NCBI RefSeq assembly: GCF_000196115.1
Contig: NC_005027.1
Span: 2,914,001 to 2,978,000 of the forward strand
Reading direction: 5' to 3'
Length of the DNA: 64,000 bases
Source: Rhodopirellula baltica SH 1
Lineage (GTDB): Bacteria > Planctomycetota > Planctomycetia > Pirellulales > Pirellulaceae
Position 1 is the stretch's first letter; each line of letters begins with the position of its first letter. The translations under genes were made by a program, and so were the position numbers. The notes beneath the pieces were generated by a model that worked only from the letters and a program-made list of their open reading frames with translations, did not search any database and was not told the DNA's origin. Below are positions 16,540-25,201 of this stretch, one piece after another.

Positions 16540-16722
16540 TCAGTTAGCGATGGCGTCGGACGAGTTCTGCAAACTGTTACTCGTCTCGGTGACCAAAATG
16601 CTGATACCCACCGAAGCGGTCACGATAATCAGTGACAGCATCACGGCGTATTCAACAGCGGTCGGGCCATCTTCTTCGAGCAAAAATCGCTGGATCGATC
16701 GCAAGAAGGGTCTTTGGGACAT
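16540..16722 (-). CDS. Flp/Fap-type pilin component
   Basis: The 60-residue product matches Flp pilins: a short basic leader (SQRPFLRSIQRFLLEED), then GPTAVEYAVMLSLIIVTASV, the hydrophobic assembly helix with the conserved Gly and Glu (G19 and E24). Prepilin peptidase is expected to cut before or near the Gly, and Glu is needed for assembly. Flp pilins form type IVb tight-adherence fibres. No tad secretion genes are present in the window, so assembly would rely on genes elsewhere. Start ATG 16722. Confidence 0.88.
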   Translation of the reverse strand: MSQRPFLRSIQRFLLEEDGPTAVEYAVMLSLIIVTASVGISILVTETSNSLQNSSDAIAN

Positions 16723-17089
16723 GGAAATGACTTCATACGGTTACAAATCATGGCGGCAGGATCACGCTCCTACTCTGTCGAAAACCTAGCCCGGCATTGT
16801 CATGTGAGCCGGGCATATCGAATGGGTTTGCCCCCGAAGTGGAAATTCATGCCGATCGTTCGGTTTGTAACGCTTGCGCCGTATTCTCTAGAGCGAAGAG
16901 CGAAAACTGAGCCCCTCAGGCGAGGAATCCATGGGTTTAGACACTTTGCCAATCGCAAGCTGCCGCGAGAATCACCTCCCTAACCAAATTACGGCTGCGA
17001 CGTGGACAAACGACGTTTCTTGGCGAAGTATCCTGTGAAGCTTCAGTTTGATCCCAGTTTGGTACCTCGCCGCCCTAGGTCTTTGAAAG
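16723..17089. other. 367-base divergent intergenic region
   Basis: It separates the minus-strand pilin operon from the plus-strand metallopeptidase and so should hold both promoters. I see no clean -35/-10 pair. A 7-bp stem GCCCGGC / GCCGGGC (16789-16814, 12-base loop) lies closer to the pilin side. No gene is supported. Confidence 0.5.
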
Positions 17090-19726
17090 ATGCGATTTCG
17101 ATCGATCCCGCTTTCACGTGTTTTGGCTCCCGCGTTCAGTTTTCGATTCTCCACCGCGATGGTTTGTTTGGCCGTCGCATTGGCAGGATTGCTGACCGCG
17201 GTCGCACCGAGCACCGCGTCCGCACAACCGTTGCCCAACCCAAAACACAGCGACCCGACGGACAAGTTCCATCCATTGGAACCATGGTTGCCGACGCCGA
17301 ACGTTTATCGAACCGCTTCGGGTGCTCCCGGTTCTCAGTACTGGCAACAACGGGCCGACTACAAAATTGACGTCTCACTGAACGATGAGAATCAATCGCT
17401 CAGCGGCACCTGCGAGATCACCTATCACAACCAATCGCCTGACACGCTGGACTACCTTTGGGTCCAACTCGATCAAAACCGATTCAACAACGATTCGGTT
17501 GCCATCACCAGCAAGTCGGCTCCCGGGATCGGCTCGCAAGCCACTTTCAAGTTCGTCGAAACCATGTTGGCTCAACAAGCCTTCGATGGCGGCTACAAAA
17601 TCAGTTCCGTGACCGACGGAAAAGGTGGCGAGATCGATCACCTGATCGTCGACACGATGATGCGAGTGGATTTGGCCAAGCCATTGCCGCCGGGCAAGTC
17701 GACCCAACTGAAAATCGAATACAGCTACAACATTGTTGATGCGACAGTCATTCGAGCTCGCGGTGGCTACGAGTTCTTCGAAAAGGACAAGAACTACATC
17801 TACGAAATCGCTCAGTGGTTCCCACGGATGGCCGCCTACACCGACTACACCGGATGGCAACATCATCAGTTCTTGGGTTCAGGCGAATTCACATTGGAAC
17901 TGGGTGACTACGACGTCCGGATTGATGTTCCAGCGGACATGGTGGTTGCTTCCACGGGAACGCTTAAAAACACAGACGACGTTCTCAAACCGGAATGGAA
18001 GACGCGTTTGGCAAAGATGAAGAAGGGCGAAGACCTCGAATTCATCGTCACCCCAGAAGAAGCCAAAGAGAACGAAAAATCCAAATCCAAAGAACGTGCG
18101 ACTTGGAATTTCACCGCCAAGAATGTTCGCGATTTCGCGTTCGCTGCCAGTCGCAAATTCATCTGGGATGCGATGCCCGTCAAAGTCGGCGACCAGACCG
18201 TTCTAGCAATGTCTTATTATCCCAACGAAGCCGAACCGTTGTGGAGCCAATACAGCAGCGAATCAATCGCCCACACATTGGAAGTCTACGGCCGCTATTC
18301 CTTTGAATACCCGTACGAAGTGGCCATCAGCGTCAACGGGCCTGTATACGGGATGGAATACCCGATGATCTGCTTCAACGGCCCGCGTCCCGAGGACGAC
18401 GGTACGTACAGCAAAGCGACCAAGTACGGTTTGATCAGCGTCATCATTCACGAAGTCGGCCACAACTTCTTCCCAATGATCGTCAACAGTGACGAGCGTC
18501 AGTGGACGTGGATGGACGAAGGCCTCAACACGTTCCTTCAGTACCTGACCGAACAAGAGTGGGAAGACAACTACCCATCGCGTCGCGGCCCACCGGAAAA
18601 GATCGTCCCTTACATGCGGGGCAGCAACCAACGTCCGATCATGACCAGCAGCGATGAAATCCTGCAGTTCGGCTCCAACGCATACGGAAAACCCGCGACA
18701 GCTCTGAACATCCTTCGCGAAACCGTCTTGGGACGAGAACGATTCGATTTTGCGTTCTCGCAATATGCGAATCGGTGGAAATTCAAACGGCCAACGCCAA
18801 GTGATTTCTTCCGCACCATGGAAGACGCTTCCGGCACCGATTTGGATTGGTTCTGGCGAGGTTGGTTCTACAGCACCGATCACGTTGACGTTGCGATCGA
18901 AGGCATCGAACTGTATTTGATCGACAGCGGCGATCCAGACGAAGCCGCCGAGCGAAAACGCAAAAAGAAAGATGCTCGTGAAGATTCAATCTCTGATGAA
19001 CGCAACCGCGAGTTGCCACTTCGCCGCCGCATCGAATGGCGTCCCGGCTTGAAGGATTTCTACAACGCGCCGGACTACGACGAAGACAAGGTCGAGGAAA
19101 ACGATCGCAAGAACTATCAAAAGTTCTTGGACAAACTCGATGACGAACAACGTGCCATGCTTCGCCGGACCACTCGGTTCTACGTGGTGCACCTGTCCAA
19201 CAAGGGCGGATTGGTGATGCCGGTGCCAATGCGAATCCACTACGCAGACAGCACCTCCGAAGACGTTCAGCTACCAGCCGAAATCTGGCGAGTGAACAGC
19301 AAGGAAGTGAAGCGGTTGTTCCTGAGCGAAAAAGAAATCGTTCGTTTGGAGATCGATCCAAAGCGAGAAATCGCGGACACCGACGGCGGAAACAATCATT
19401 GGCCTCCAAAGTTGGAACCTAGCCGTTTCAAGCTTTATCAATCCGGAAAATCCAGCAACCCGATGCGAAAGGCCGCCGAAAAAGAAAAGGCCGCCGAAAA
19501 GCAGAAGGCAGAGGAAGAAAAGAAGAAAGCCGCTTCCGCAGATAAACCCTCTGACGAAGCTTCCAAGAAATCAGACGAAGGCAAGAAGCCAAAGGGCGAA
19601 GGCGAAAAAGACGAACCAGCAAAACCCAAGAAGAAGGATGAAGCTGCCGAGGCTGAGCCCAAGGCAGCCAAAGACAAGAAAGAAAACGAAGCCGAAGCAG
19701 ATTCGCCGGAGGCCACCGACGAATGA
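17090..19726 (+). CDS. Secreted M1-family (aminopeptidase N-like) metallopeptidase
   Basis: The 878-residue product has a long signal peptide (hydrophobic residues about 26-43, ending STASAQ). The gluzincin zinc site is H454-E455-V-G-H458 with the third ligand E477 in WMDEGLN, the exact HEXXH-X18-E spacing of family M1. An upstream GMEYPMICF takes the place of the GAMEN motif. An N-terminal beta domain (DVSLNDENQSLSGTCEITYHN) also fits M1. The last roughly 110 residues are a Lys/Glu/Ala-rich low-complexity tail, and another charged insert lies near residue 625. It is expected to trim peptides outside the cytoplasm. Its stop overlaps the next start (ATGA), so the two are translationally coupled. 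Confidence 0.9.
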   Translation: MRFRSIPLSRVLAPAFSFRFSTAMVCLAVALAGLLTAVAPSTASAQPLPNPKHSDPTDKFHPLEPWLPTPNVYRTASGAPGSQYWQQRADYKIDVSLNDENQSLSGTCEITYHNQSPDTLDYLWVQLDQNRFNNDSVAITSKSAPGIGSQATFKFVETMLAQQAFDGGYKISSVTDGKGGEIDHLIVDTMMRVDLAKPLPPGKSTQLKIEYSYNIVDATVIRARGGYEFFEKDKNYIYEIAQWFPRMAAYTDYTGWQHHQFLGSGEFTLELGDYDVRIDVPADMVVASTGTLKNTDDVLKPEWKTRLAKMKKGEDLEFIVTPEEAKENEKSKSKERATWNFTAKNVRDFAFAASRKFIWDAMPVKVGDQTVLAMSYYPNEAEPLWSQYSSESIAHTLEVYGRYSFEYPYEVAISVNGPVYGMEYPMICFNGPRPEDDGTYSKATKYGLISVIIHEVGHNFFPMIVNSDERQWTWMDEGLNTFLQYLTEQEWEDNYPSRRGPPEKIVPYMRGSNQRPIMTSSDEILQFGSNAYGKPATALNILRETVLGRERFDFAFSQYANRWKFKRPTPSDFFRTMEDASGTDLDWFWRGWFYSTDHVDVAIEGIELYLIDSGDPDEAAERKRKKKDAREDSISDERNRELPLRRRIEWRPGLKDFYNAPDYDEDKVEENDRKNYQKFLDKLDDEQRAMLRRTTRFYVVHLSNKGGLVMPVPMRIHYADSTSEDVQLPAEIWRVNSKEVKRLFLSEKEIVRLEIDPKREIADTDGGNNHWPPKLEPSRFKLYQSGKSSNPMRKAAEKEKAAEKQKAEEEKKKAASADKPSDEASKKSDEGKKPKGEGEKDEPAKPKKKDEAAEAEPKAAKDKKENEAEADSPEATDE

Positions 19727-20316
19727 TTGCGTTTGTCACTTCTTGTTGGCTGGTACTCAGTGGGATGCTATTGCATCCCACTCAGGAAACCTTGTGCGAA
19801 CTGCAGTGGAATCCTGAAACCGAGCGAATCGAAATTGCGTTTCGACTATCGCTCGCCGATGAAGAACGCTTGATAAAGGAAGCAAATTCGACGCTTTCAA
19901 AATCAGGCGAACACAGTCCTGAGACGGCAACCGGCGAGAAATCACGCGTTGACCTGAAACCTCAACAGTTGGCATTTGGCAGACACATGACGTTTGCCAA
20001 TGACGACGCGTGTCTTCCTGCTCCGAAGCTTGAAAACGCCGCGAAATATCGCTGGGTGGGACGCCGAGAAGAAGGCATCCACGTCTGGTGGTTCGCGGAA
20101 TACGAGGTTTCAAAACCGAAGGATGGCAAAGTCGTACCGCCCAGTCACGTGCGATGCGATTTGTTCGTCGACACCGCTCGAAACACGGTGCATCCTGGTG
20201 GGCATGGACCTCACGACGCGTTTCAGAACACGTTTGTGATCTTGGGCCATCCAGTTCCAGTTTCCGCGGTCATCACACCGCGGGAACCGGTCGCTGAATT
20301 GAAGTGGCCTGACTGA
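19723..20316 (+). CDS. Small exported protein resembling DUF6702
   Basis: The product has 197 residues. It begins with a short hydrophobic stretch (FVTSCWLVLSGMLL) and HPTQETLCELQWNPETERIEIAFRL. The leading HP followed by a beta strand is reminiscent of DUF6702 proteins, which often sit beside M1 peptidase genes; this assignment is from memory and tentative. The rest is beta-rich with VWWFAEYEV and a His-rich HPGGHGPHDAF. Its ATG overlaps the peptidase stop by four bases, which implies joint function, for example as a partner or quality factor of the peptidase. No catalytic motif is visible. Confidence 0.6.
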   Translation: MIAFVTSCWLVLSGMLLHPTQETLCELQWNPETERIEIAFRLSLADEERLIKEANSTLSKSGEHSPETATGEKSRVDLKPQQLAFGRHMTFANDDACLPAPKLENAAKYRWVGRREEGIHVWWFAEYEVSKPKDGKVVPPSHVRCDLFVDTARNTVHPGGHGPHDAFQNTFVILGHPVPVSAVITPREPVAELKWPD

Positions 20317-20319
20317 CGA

Positions 20320-20349
20320 GTCGGGCGTGGGCGAACCAGCCCGCCCGAC
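20320..20349. other. Intergenic hairpin between convergent genes
   Basis: GTCGGGCG-T-GGGC, loop GAACCA, GCCC-GCCCGAC. It is a strong G/C stem with one bulge, between the ends of the DUF6702-like gene and parA. No T-run follows on either strand, so a terminator role is only possible. Confidence 0.4.
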
Positions 20350-20369
20350 AAAAGAATCGCACAGCGGCC

Positions 20370-21218
20370 TCAGGCGGCCATGCGAGCACTTTGAGTCGAA
20401 ACACTCGACGTTTTGCGAACGCTGGCGACTTCTTGTGCCAGCACTTCTTCGGCGAGCGATTGATAGTCAATTGCCCCATTGCTTTCGCTGGAATAATCGA
20501 AGATCGATTGTCCAAAACTGGGAGCTTCTGCCAAGCGAATATTGCGACGAATTCGAGTGTCAAAGAACTTGGCACCGGAGAAGAATTCGCGACCATCTTT
20601 GGATGCGGCGAAGAACTCATCGATGTCGGTGCTGACTTCCGCGGCCAAACGCGTGTTGGCGTCATACATGCACAAAACGACTCCGCTGAGTCGCAACTTG
20701 TTGTTCATCCGGCGAGAAACGACTTCGATCGTACGAAGCAATTTGGACAAACCGTGCAGCGCCAAAAAGTGTGGCTGCAGCGGCAAGAACACTTCTTCAA
20801 CCGCGACCAATGCATTCAACGTGAGCACACCCAGGCTCGGTGGGCAATCCAAAACCAAGTAGTCAAATTCTTCTTCATCGTCGGCGAGCTTGTCGCTGAG
20901 AATCATCTCGCGACCGACTTCACCGGCCAGTTCCATTTCTGCGGCGGCCAAGTCCAAGTTGGATGGCACAACGAAGAGGTTTTCACCGACTTGTTGGCGG
21001 GCTTCCGACAGCGAAACATCGCTGCACAGAACCTCGTACATCGAAGGCACGCTTCCGTCGATGGCGGTGATCCCAAGGTGCAATGACGCGTGGGCTTGGG
21101 GATCCAAATCCATCACACAGACGCGACGACCGGATCGAGCGAGAGCGGCGGCCAAATTGACGCTGCTGGTCGTTTTGCCCACACCACCTTTTTGGTTGAT
21201 GACAGCGATTGATCGCAT
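20370..21218 (-). CDS. ParA/Soj-family ATPase
   Basis: ParA ATPases bind DNA non-specifically and position chromosomes or large complexes. The 282-residue product has the deviant Walker A KGGVGKTT at residues 10-17, with the signature first Lys. It continues [17 protein letters not shown], then [39 protein letters not shown], and the C-terminal [26 protein letters not shown]. All are standard for chromosomal Soj proteins. There is no parB next to it, so it may be an orphan ParA that moves another cargo. A small gene of unknown function lies about 75 bases upstream on the same strand. Confidence 0.92.
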   Translation of the reverse strand: MRSIAVINQKGGVGKTTSSVNLAAALARSGRRVCVMDLDPQAHASLHLGITAIDGSVPSMYEVLCSDVSLSEARQQVGENLFVVPSNLDLAAAEMELAGEVGREMILSDKLADDEEEFDYLVLDCPPSLGVLTLNALVAVEEVFLPLQPHFLALHGLSKLLRTIEVVSRRMNNKLRLSGVVLCMYDANTRLAAEVSTDIDEFFAASKDGREFFSGAKFFDTRIRRNIRLAEAPSFGQSIFDYSSESNGAIDYQSLAEEVLAQEVASVRKTSSVSTQSARMAA

Positions 21219-21292
21219 GATGGCAATGCTCCTGAGTTACAAATGGTTAGTGTCGTGCGTGTGGATGGATCCGATCCAAATCTGACAACCAA

Positions 21293-21568
21293 TCAAGCCG
21301 TGCGAAGATCACTACGCAGTTCTTGGTATGCCAGTAGGACTTCATACAAATCTGAGTCGATTCGCACCACATCATCTGCGAAATCCATCAGCCAAGTTCG
21401 GTTGCTTTGGGCGGCGTCGATCAGCAATCGAGCCACTTGCGAAAGCGGAAGAGAAACGGTTTTGGACGTTCCTAAACCAGCCATTCGGTCCAGTTCCATT
21501 TCGCGGCGAGCTTGTTTCAGGTCGGTGGAATCCGTTTTCGATTGGTGACGAGCGGTAAGGGATGTCAC
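21293..21568 (-). CDS. Small hypothetical protein upstream of parA
   Basis: The product has 91 residues and is not recognised. It is hydrophilic, with a helical second half (LSQVARLLIDAAQSNRTWLMDFADDVVRIDSDLYEVLLAYQELRSDL). The start is GTG at 21568; the next internal ATG would remove 22 residues. It probably is transcribed with parA, from which it is separated by 74 bases. A partner or regulator role for ParA is only a guess from position. Confidence 0.55.
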   Translation of the reverse strand: MTSLTARHQSKTDSTDLKQARREMELDRMAGLGTSKTVSLPLSQVARLLIDAAQSNRTWLMDFADDVVRIDSDLYEVLLAYQELRSDLRTA

Positions 21569-21919
21569 AGAGAGTCATTCCATTGACGAGAGTTTCGGTT
21601 GGCATGGCCGCGAAGATTGGCAACCCGATGGTCAGGATGTAACAAGCCGAGCGGGTTCGACGCCAGGGCGTCGCGTGAAAGAACTATCGACTGTGCCGAT
21701 TAGGTAACTTGAGAAAAATTTGCGGGCAAATCGAGGAGCTTGAACCCGATCTCAAAAACGCTGGCAAATTGCTCCACTTTCCCTTGCGAAATCGCTTGGC
21801 CGGCGGCTGGACTAGTCCATTTGGATTGCTCCACCAACGGATTTTCCTAGTTGAATGAAGCGGTCGTTAGCGATCATGATGGTGGCTCCCCCTGAATCCC
21901 CCCTCGATGGACTTCTGCG
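21569..21919. other. 351-base gap, no gene seen
   Basis: It is a divergent region between the minus-strand small gene before parA and the plus-strand isomerase gene. Short frames here have no protein-like composition. A small palindrome ATTTGC-GG-GCAAAT lies near 21716-21729. No clear promoter pair can be named. Confidence 0.5.
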
Positions 21920-22810
21920 ATGCCCACCCAGCCCCAACCGCCATCAAGAACCCGGCCGAATTCGAAGACCCAGACGCCTTCGAGAACAACGGGTAACGCA
22001 GACGGATCACAGGCCATCGATTCCGACCAACCGAATGGGTCCATTCGGCAATCCATCATGGGTTGGTGTTTCAAGCCAATGCCGGTGATGACATTGGCCG
22101 CCGAAGCAAAGAAGATCGGCTACGTCGCGTTGGAAGGCGTGGGCGCCGAACACTACCCAGCGATCAAAGAAATGGGTCTGGAGATTTCACTCGTTGGTAG
22201 CCACGGTTTTCAAAAAGGCCCTCTTGATCCGGCCAACCACAAAGCCGTCGAAGAATCGCTTCGCAAGGGAATCGACCTGGCCGTGAAGTACGGTGCGCCA
22301 TCGGTCATCACATTCACTGGCATGCAAACACCGGGAATCACGGACGAAGCCGCATTTCAGAATTGCGTGGACTGTTGGAAGAGGGTGACTCCCTACGCGG
22401 AGCAAAATGGCATTCAAATCGTGTTGGAACATCTTAATAGCGTGGACGATTCCCATCCGATGAAAGGTCACCCCGGGTACTGGGGCGACGACATTCATCG
22501 GTGCGTGGATTTGATCCGAGCGGTCGATTCACCGGCAATGAAACTGCTGTTCGACATCTACCACGTGCAAATCATGCATGGGGACGTGATCCGTCATCTA
22601 CGCCGCTATCACGAATTTGTGGGGCATTATCACACCGCCGGCAATCCGGGCCGCGGAGAGCTGGATTTTAACCAGGAAATCAACTATCCACCTATCATCA
22701 GGGCGATTCGCGAGACCGGTTATACTGGCTACCTCGCCCAAGAATTCATTCCCACGCACCCGGACCCGATCGCCTCTCTCAGCCAAGCCTTCACGTTGTG
22801 TAATACCTGA
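21920..22810 (+). CDS. Hydroxypyruvate-isomerase-like TIM-barrel protein
   Basis: The product is 296 residues from ATG 21920, or 250 from a second ATG at 22058 (MGWCFKPM). The first 46 residues are Pro/Ser/Thr-rich and may not be translated. The rest is an AP-endonuclease-2/xylose-isomerase-like TIM barrel similar to hydroxypyruvate isomerase. Metal-site and catalytic stretches are IVLEHLNS (Glu), KLLFDIYHVQIMHGD (Asp and His), GHYHTAGNPGRGELD and YLAQEFIP (second Glu). Reaction by analogy: hydroxypyruvate to tartronate semialdehyde. Many planctomycete members act on other sugars, so the substrate is uncertain. Confidence 0.8.
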   Translation: MPTQPQPPSRTRPNSKTQTPSRTTGNADGSQAIDSDQPNGSIRQSIMGWCFKPMPVMTLAAEAKKIGYVALEGVGAEHYPAIKEMGLEISLVGSHGFQKGPLDPANHKAVEESLRKGIDLAVKYGAPSVITFTGMQTPGITDEAAFQNCVDCWKRVTPYAEQNGIQIVLEHLNSVDDSHPMKGHPGYWGDDIHRCVDLIRAVDSPAMKLLFDIYHVQIMHGDVIRHLRRYHEFVGHYHTAGNPGRGELDFNQEINYPPIIRAIRETGYTGYLAQEFIPTHPDPIASLSQAFTLCNT

Positions 22811-22867
22811 TTCTTGGACTCCCGCCGCCGAACGTTCCCAATCGATCTTCGGTACGCATTTTCGAAC

Positions 22868-25162
22868 ATGTCCGAAAACACTCCCCCCAACGACCGACCG
22901 ATCGATGCTTCGATCGACGACGCGATTCCGGAATCGGACCGCGACGCGGCGGAGGGTGACGCATTGACCCGACCGGGGTTGCCAACTGCGGAATCGGACG
23001 ATTCAGACGATCACGGGGACAATCGAGCAAGCGATTCAATCTTTGACCAAGTCCGTCATTGCCATCCGAATCCGGTCGCAGCAAACGACCTTCTCGACGA
23101 CCTACATTTCGCGACCCTGGGTTTGCGGACGTTTGAAAGCCGGTTGCACATCATCCGCACCGCAACCAAACGTAGTGCCGGTGCTCTCGCATCGGTTCAG
23201 GTCAGCAAACCGTCGACAATCAATGAATGCCACTTAGCACGAGTCATCACATCGGCCTACCGAGTGATGGACCCGCGTTATCGAATCGACCGACATCAAC
23301 AAGTTCAACTCGGCCGCATCCTTCCATTCGAAATGGAAAGCGTGTCGCACACATCGTTTTCACAAGAAACGATCTTTGCGGCGAACGACCAGGCATCGCC
23401 GATCCAAGACAATGTGCTGATTCCTGGCCAGCCTCCCAATTCGGGCAACCGATTGGCTGACGTGGTGATTGATGCCAGCGATGCACAAACGATCGCAATG
23501 ACCGCGGATGAAACATCGCACTGGGTTCAGCCCTCCGTCGAACGTTCGTTGCTAGAAGATTTGCCGCCGCGCAATGAAAACGAACTGGTTCTCGAAGAGA
23601 TGCGTTCTCATCGCGGCGCATGGAAACGATGGATGACGGAAGTTCGGACACTGGTGGGGCTTTCGATCCTTTGCCTGTCTGCGACGTTCTATTTGGCGTA
23701 TTGGTTGGGAGCTCGAAAAGCCAATCAGTCCACCTTGGCCACGCAACCAGCAGAGCCAATCGGTTCCGTTCCTGTCGAACTTCCTACGACGCAGTTGGAC
23801 GTGCCAACCACTGAAGAACTGAAAGACGTCGATACGCCGGACGAGTTTCCCGATGCCACCGCACCACCCGAGCAAATGATTGCGGTGGCTCCTGACGTTG
23901 AAACGACAGAAAATCAACCCGAACCAAACGTTGATACAGAGCTTGCCGAGACCACTCGCGATGACGCGGTTGAACCGATGACTCCCAGCGGCCCTGCGGT
24001 CGCTGAACTCGCATCCGAAATGACTGATGACACGGACGATGCAGCGGAATCGGTTGCGGAGACTCCGGCTGTTACCGAGATGGCGATGGCGGAAACGCTC
24101 GAAGCGACCAACAATGTCGACATTCCGGAAGACGTAGCCGGTGCTCCCGTGACACCCACGCCCGAACCCGAGAAGGCGCGGTTCACAGAGATTGAGATCA
24201 GCGAAGCAACCCAGGAATTGTGGGACGAAACAGAACGGGCGACTCGGCGGTTTCGACTGACCGAGGCGGCTGGCTTGATTGATCAGTGGGAATTGATTGC
24301 GGAACTCGCGGGCAACGGTTCTCTGGAGCACCTCGCGGCCATGCACTTGAGTTTGCGTGCCAGTTGGTTGGTCGAGCCATTTGAAACAACGCACCGCCGT
24401 GCCCAAGATCTAGTCGCCCACACCGCCATCGCAACGACACCCTCGTCAGAAACCGTCTCCGAAGCGTCTCAGGAGCCCTGGTCCGATCCGGTCGTGCGTA
24501 AGCTCGTTGAAAGTTGGCGGGATTGTCGACAAACGATATCGACCACTGACCACCTCAATCATTTGCTGCTTCAGGCCAACGCGTTGCTGGATCAATTGAT
24601 CCTGAACAACAAGAATCAGTGGTGCGCTTCGTTTGGATTTGACGTGGAGAAGCTGGTCCCATTCGCAACGGACGAGCAATCGCAAAACGAGCTGAACGAT
24701 CTGCTGGCTTCCATCAAAACGATGCCCACCGAGATGGAACTGGATCGCATGAGACAATCCGAAACGTCGGCCGGCGTTTTGGGTCGCACCCTTTGTTTGC
24801 AACTACGACGCTGGGACGACGGAGTTCCATTGATGTGCAAAGCCTCGGATTCTCGATTGGCATCGTTGGCGAAAGCCGAGATGCTGTGGCGAGAAGATTC
24901 AGATAACTTGTCCGACGGCGAGGCCGCAGAAGCACGAGGCAAACTCGGTGTACGTTGGTCAAAAATCGCGAGCCGCTATGATGGCCGCGACGCCGCTTCC
25001 ATTCGTTTGCACGCCTTGGAACTGCTAGACGGCTTGGAATCGTTTGCAAACGATCGATCAGAAATCAGCGAGTTGCTTCCAAGTTATGTGACGGCCAGCC
25101 TGTCGGAAGCCGCTGCCGCTCAAAGCTTGTCTGCGCCGGTTCGTTTATCTCGATTGCGATAG
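22868..25162 (+). CDS. Large single-pass membrane protein, function unknown
   Basis: The product is 764 residues from ATG 22868; a TTG at 22814 is also open. The N-terminal 260 residues are cytoplasmic-looking, with an acidic Asp/Glu/Ser-rich first 60. One membrane helix follows (LVGLSILCLSATFYLAYWLG, about residues 267-286). Next is a Pro/Thr/Glu/Asp-rich, probably unfolded periplasmic stretch to about residue 440. The C-terminal 320 residues are mostly alpha-helical, with repeated Leu/Ala/Trp patterns. I see no catalytic motif or named domain. The layout (cytoplasmic part, single helix, disordered spacer, helical head) resembles an envelope-spanning scaffold, which is inference. Confidence 0.7.
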   Translation: MSENTPPNDRPIDASIDDAIPESDRDAAEGDALTRPGLPTAESDDSDDHGDNRASDSIFDQVRHCHPNPVAANDLLDDLHFATLGLRTFESRLHIIRTATKRSAGALASVQVSKPSTINECHLARVITSAYRVMDPRYRIDRHQQVQLGRILPFEMESVSHTSFSQETIFAANDQASPIQDNVLIPGQPPNSGNRLADVVIDASDAQTIAMTADETSHWVQPSVERSLLEDLPPRNENELVLEEMRSHRGAWKRWMTEVRTLVGLSILCLSATFYLAYWLGARKANQSTLATQPAEPIGSVPVELPTTQLDVPTTEELKDVDTPDEFPDATAPPEQMIAVAPDVETTENQPEPNVDTELAETTRDDAVEPMTPSGPAVAELASEMTDDTDDAAESVAETPAVTEMAMAETLEATNNVDIPEDVAGAPVTPTPEPEKARFTEIEISEATQELWDETERATRRFRLTEAAGLIDQWELIAELAGNGSLEHLAAMHLSLRASWLVEPFETTHRRAQDLVAHTAIATTPSSETVSEASQEPWSDPVVRKLVESWRDCRQTISTTDHLNHLLLQANALLDQLILNNKNQWCASFGFDVEKLVPFATDEQSQNELNDLLASIKTMPTEMELDRMRQSETSAGVLGRTLCLQLRRWDDGVPLMCKASDSRLASLAKAEMLWREDSDNLSDGEAAEARGKLGVRWSKIASRYDGRDAASIRLHALELLDGLESFANDRSEISELLPSYVTASLSEAAAAQSLSAPVRLSRLR

Positions 25163-25201
25163 CCGACTCAGCCGCCCTGAAATCCTTCGACGGAGACCGC
25201 C

